From: Hyphomicrobiaceae bacterium | Lineage (GTDB): Bacteria; Pseudomonadota; Alphaproteobacteria; Rhizobiales; Hyphomicrobiaceae | Direction: 5' to 3' | Assembly (NCBI GenBank): GCA_020442165.1 | Contig: JAGRKV010000051.1 | Coordinates: 496,001-560,000, forward strand | Length of the DNA stretch: 64,000 nucleotides | Shown here: positions 62,403 through 64,000 of the stretch, piece after piece | Numbering within the stretch: the stretch's first letter is position 1 | Layout of the letters: every line of letters starts with the position of its first letter | Notes under the pieces: model-generated | What the model was told of the DNA's origin: nothing | Database searches by the model: none | The model's input: the letters and a program-made list of their open reading frames with translations, nothing else | Translations under genes and position numbers: made by a program

Positions 62403-62912
62403 GTTTTCCAGGTCCGATCCCGCTCGCGGAACTACGAATAGACTATTTGCTGCTGGCTGCCGTACCGCAGCCGTTAGCTAGTGCTTGAAGTCATGAGCAA
62501 GCCCCTGCGCGACCTGGCTTTCTCGACTGACATTCGGCTGCTTCACCGCAAGTCCCAGATGGGCAGCAAGTGCAGTGCCGCTATACGCATGCCAACAGCC
62601 AACGTGCGCCCTGCCCTCGTCCCCGCTCAGAGAACAGAGCCGACCGTTTGGCGCAACGCAGACCTTCTTCCCAGGAATATCTGTCTGTTTTGCGCGGCTG
62701 GCAAGTGTTCGCGACAAGTGATGATGAGCGATTTTTTGCTAGGAGGCACTTAGGTTTCCTGGAAAATGCCGTTGCGTACAATTGAAACGACATTGAACCA
62801 GACGCACCAAGGGTTGGGTAACTGTTCAGGTCCTGCGGGCGCGGGTTTCGTAGACAATCCGTCGCCGATCTGTCACACTACAAGGGTGTGTTAAACTTCA
62901 ACGGAGGGCCTG
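62403..62912. other. Gap between the two DUF465 genes
   Basis: Divergent promoters for the two DUF465 genes should lie here. A minus-strand frame (62478-62717) of about 79 residues has a few cysteines but no recognisable family and no clear ribosome site. I do not count it as a gene. Confidence 0.35.
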
Positions 62913-63101
62913 ATGTCGCTATCCGCTCATCTTGCAGAGTTGACTGAAAAGCACAAATCATTGGCACGTAAGATCGAGGAAGAAACCTCAAGGCTAGGGT
63001 CTGATGATCTCGAGATCCGGCGGATGAAGCAGGAAAAGTTGAGGCTGAAGGAACAGATCGCTCGCCTCTCAGATGATAGTCACATGGCGGCGCGTCACTG
63101 A
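62913..63101 (+). CDS. DUF465 (YdcH) protein, second copy
   Basis: A 62-residue coiled-coil protein with the same fold plan (LAELTEKHKSLARKIEEETS, LEIRRMKQEKLRLKEQIARL). GGAGGG precedes ATG 62913 at good spacing. Its stop overlaps the stop of the convergent glycosidase gene by seven bases (TCACTGA). Function unknown; pairing with the copy at 62196 suggests an old duplication. Confidence 0.86.
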   Translation: MSLSAHLAELTEKHKSLARKIEEETSRLGSDDLEIRRMKQEKLRLKEQIARLSDDSHMAARH

Positions 63102-64000
63102 CGCGCTGTTTTTGTTTTTGCGGCAGCAGTATTGGCTGCGTCGTCTGCCGTTGCCGGAGGAGATCTGTTCATCTCCTTCGCAGCGGTTTCTAGACGCTTA
63201 TGGCTCAGCTTCAATTTTTCAGGATCGAGTTCTCCGCGCTCGTCGGCAAGGATGAGCGAATACAAAACGTCGTAAACTTGGCCACCGTCACTACCAACGA
63301 GCACTAGGTCGGCTCCGGCATTGAGAGCGTCGATCGCAGCCTGGGCCATGCCTCCGTTATAGCGCCGTACAATTGCTCCCATCGCCAAGTCGTCGGTGAC
63401 GATGACGCCGTTGAACTTCCATGTTTCCCGCAGCAGGTTCTGTATGATCTTCGGTGACGTCGATGCCGGCTTGTCATTGTCGATGCCTGACAGCTGCGCG
63501 TGAGAGATCATCAGGAACGCCGGGCTGTTTGAAAGGATCTGGCGAAACGGAATCCAATCGGTCTTTTCCAGGATTTCGGTCGATACCTTCAGGTGGCCGC
63601 TGGTGATGTGGGTGTCGGTTAGTACACGGCCAAGACCGGGGAAATGCTTCAGCGTGCAATAGATCCCGGATTTGGCGAGGGCCTCGCAATAGGTCTTTGC
63701 GACTTCGGTGACGATGGCGGGATCGTCCGAAATTGCGCGGTAACGGATCTTGGTGAACTTGTCGGCGGACGAGCGGACATTGTGATTGAGATCGGCCACG
63801 GGTGCGAAATTCAAATTGATACCGATGCTGGAAAGGTCGGCGGCCTGTTTCTCAGCAAATGTCTCGGTGGCTTTGTGGCGCTCCTCAGTGGTTTTCGACG
63901 CACCGATGATGCGCGGCAGCGCGCGCTGATAGGGCAGGGGAGGCGACAGGCGCGAAACACTGCCGCCTTCCTGGTCGGTCGAGATCCAGAACGTGTTTTG
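63095..64000 (-). CDS. Family-3 glycoside hydrolase, NagZ/beta-N-acetylhexosaminidase-like (partial)
   Basis: The C-terminal part of a GH3 enzyme; the start lies beyond the right edge. The fragment holds WISTDQEGGSVSRL, NLNFAPVADLN, the catalytic-site segment TLKHFPGLGRVLTDTHI and VIVTDDLAMGAI, all marks of the NagZ-like group that acts on beta-N-acetylglucosaminides, including cell-wall muropeptides. About 300 residues are present. The C-terminal tail is Thr/Ala/Lys-rich. In-frame methionine 63814 is internal, not the start. Confidence 0.88.
   Translation of the reverse strand, partial: QNTFWISTDQEGGSVSRLSPPLPYQRALPRIIGASKTTEERHKATETFAEKQAADLSSIGINLNFAPVADLNHNVRSSADKFTKIRYRAISDDPAIVTEVAKTYCEALAKSGIYCTLKHFPGLGRVLTDTHITSGHLKVSTEILEKTDWIPFRQILSNSPAFLMISHAQLSGIDNDKPASTSPKIIQNLLRETWKFNGVIVTDDLAMGAIVRRYNGGMAQAAIDALNAGADLVLVGSDGGQVYDVLYSLILADERGELDPEKLKLSHKRLETAAKEMNRSPPATADDAANTAAAKTKTARQ

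Noticed and set aside
62478..62717. A 79-codon frame with several cysteines between the DUF465 genes
   Set aside because: No ribosome site, no recognisable family, and the cysteine spacing is irregular.
1..64000. CRISPR arrays, insertion sequences, prophage genes or an origin of replication
   Set aside because: No regularly spaced direct repeats with spacers, no transposase or integrase, no phage structural genes and no cluster of DnaA boxes were seen.

Overview
The window is ordinary chromosome of an alphaproteobacterium, most likely of the order Hyphomicrobiales (Rhizobiales). I base this on the set of clade markers: CpdR beside tRNA-Val(GAC), GapR, a three-gene proton-translocating transhydrogenase (pntAA-pntAB-pntB) preceded by a tiny aa3-type oxidase subunit IV-like gene, DUF1036/DUF1244/DUF882/DUF817/DUF465 proteins, a ROSE-like RNA thermometer, and small RNAs that look like the alphaproteobacterial mmgR (alpha-r8, Rfam 'suhB') family. 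The DNA is GC-rich and gene-dense. I see no phage, insertion sequence, rRNA operon or CRISPR array. The genus cannot be fixed from the sequence alone.

Layout. 1-5.5 kb: 5' half of gltB (runs off the left edge), a heat-shock hsp20 gene with its own RpoH-type promoter and thermometer, a secreted protein and an alpha/beta hydrolase. 5.7-11.2 kb: hisN, three small-RNA genes, an N-formylglutamate amidohydrolase, cpdR, tRNA-Val, rpmJ and a TPR protein. 11.2-21 kb: pyruvate kinase with DUF1036, glycerate kinase, a second formylglutamate amidohydrolase, small envelope proteins, a Met-rich Spy-like protein, gapR and oxyR. 21-30.4 kb: two cell-wall genes (DUF882 and an L,D-transpeptidase), an NtrC-type regulator, oligoendopeptidase F and an AbrB/Doc toxin-antitoxin pair. 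30.4-40 kb: a GH114-like protein, the two methylmalonyl-CoA mutase subunits separated by unrelated genes, and a HerA-like ATPase. 40-53 kb: cytochrome c, a patatin lipoprotein, sodB, an H-NS-family protein, nudix hydrolase plus tRNA nucleotidyltransferase, a lysozyme-like secreted protein, a UbiB-type kinase and two related secreted proteins. 53-64 kb: the pnt operon, three alpha/beta hydrolases, a HExxH protein, rpsU, purEK, two DUF465 genes and a family-3 glycosidase running off the right edge.

Functional themes: nitrogen assimilation (gltB), C3 metabolism (glycerate kinase to pyruvate kinase), propionyl/methylmalonyl-CoA metabolism, NADPH supply (pnt), oxidative and heat stress (oxyR, sodB, hsp20), peptidoglycan remodelling, and cell-cycle/nucleoid control (cpdR, gapR, H-NS type).

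The most noteworthy non-coding content is the 1.2 kb gap between hisN and the amidohydrolase gene. It holds three copies of one small-RNA architecture, each with a GTTTCCTCCC core and its own terminator. Next are the thermometer upstream of hsp20, a double palindromic operator upstream of the toxin-antitoxin pair, and a dispersed palindromic repeat whose edge supplies the stop codon of two genes (possibly a third).
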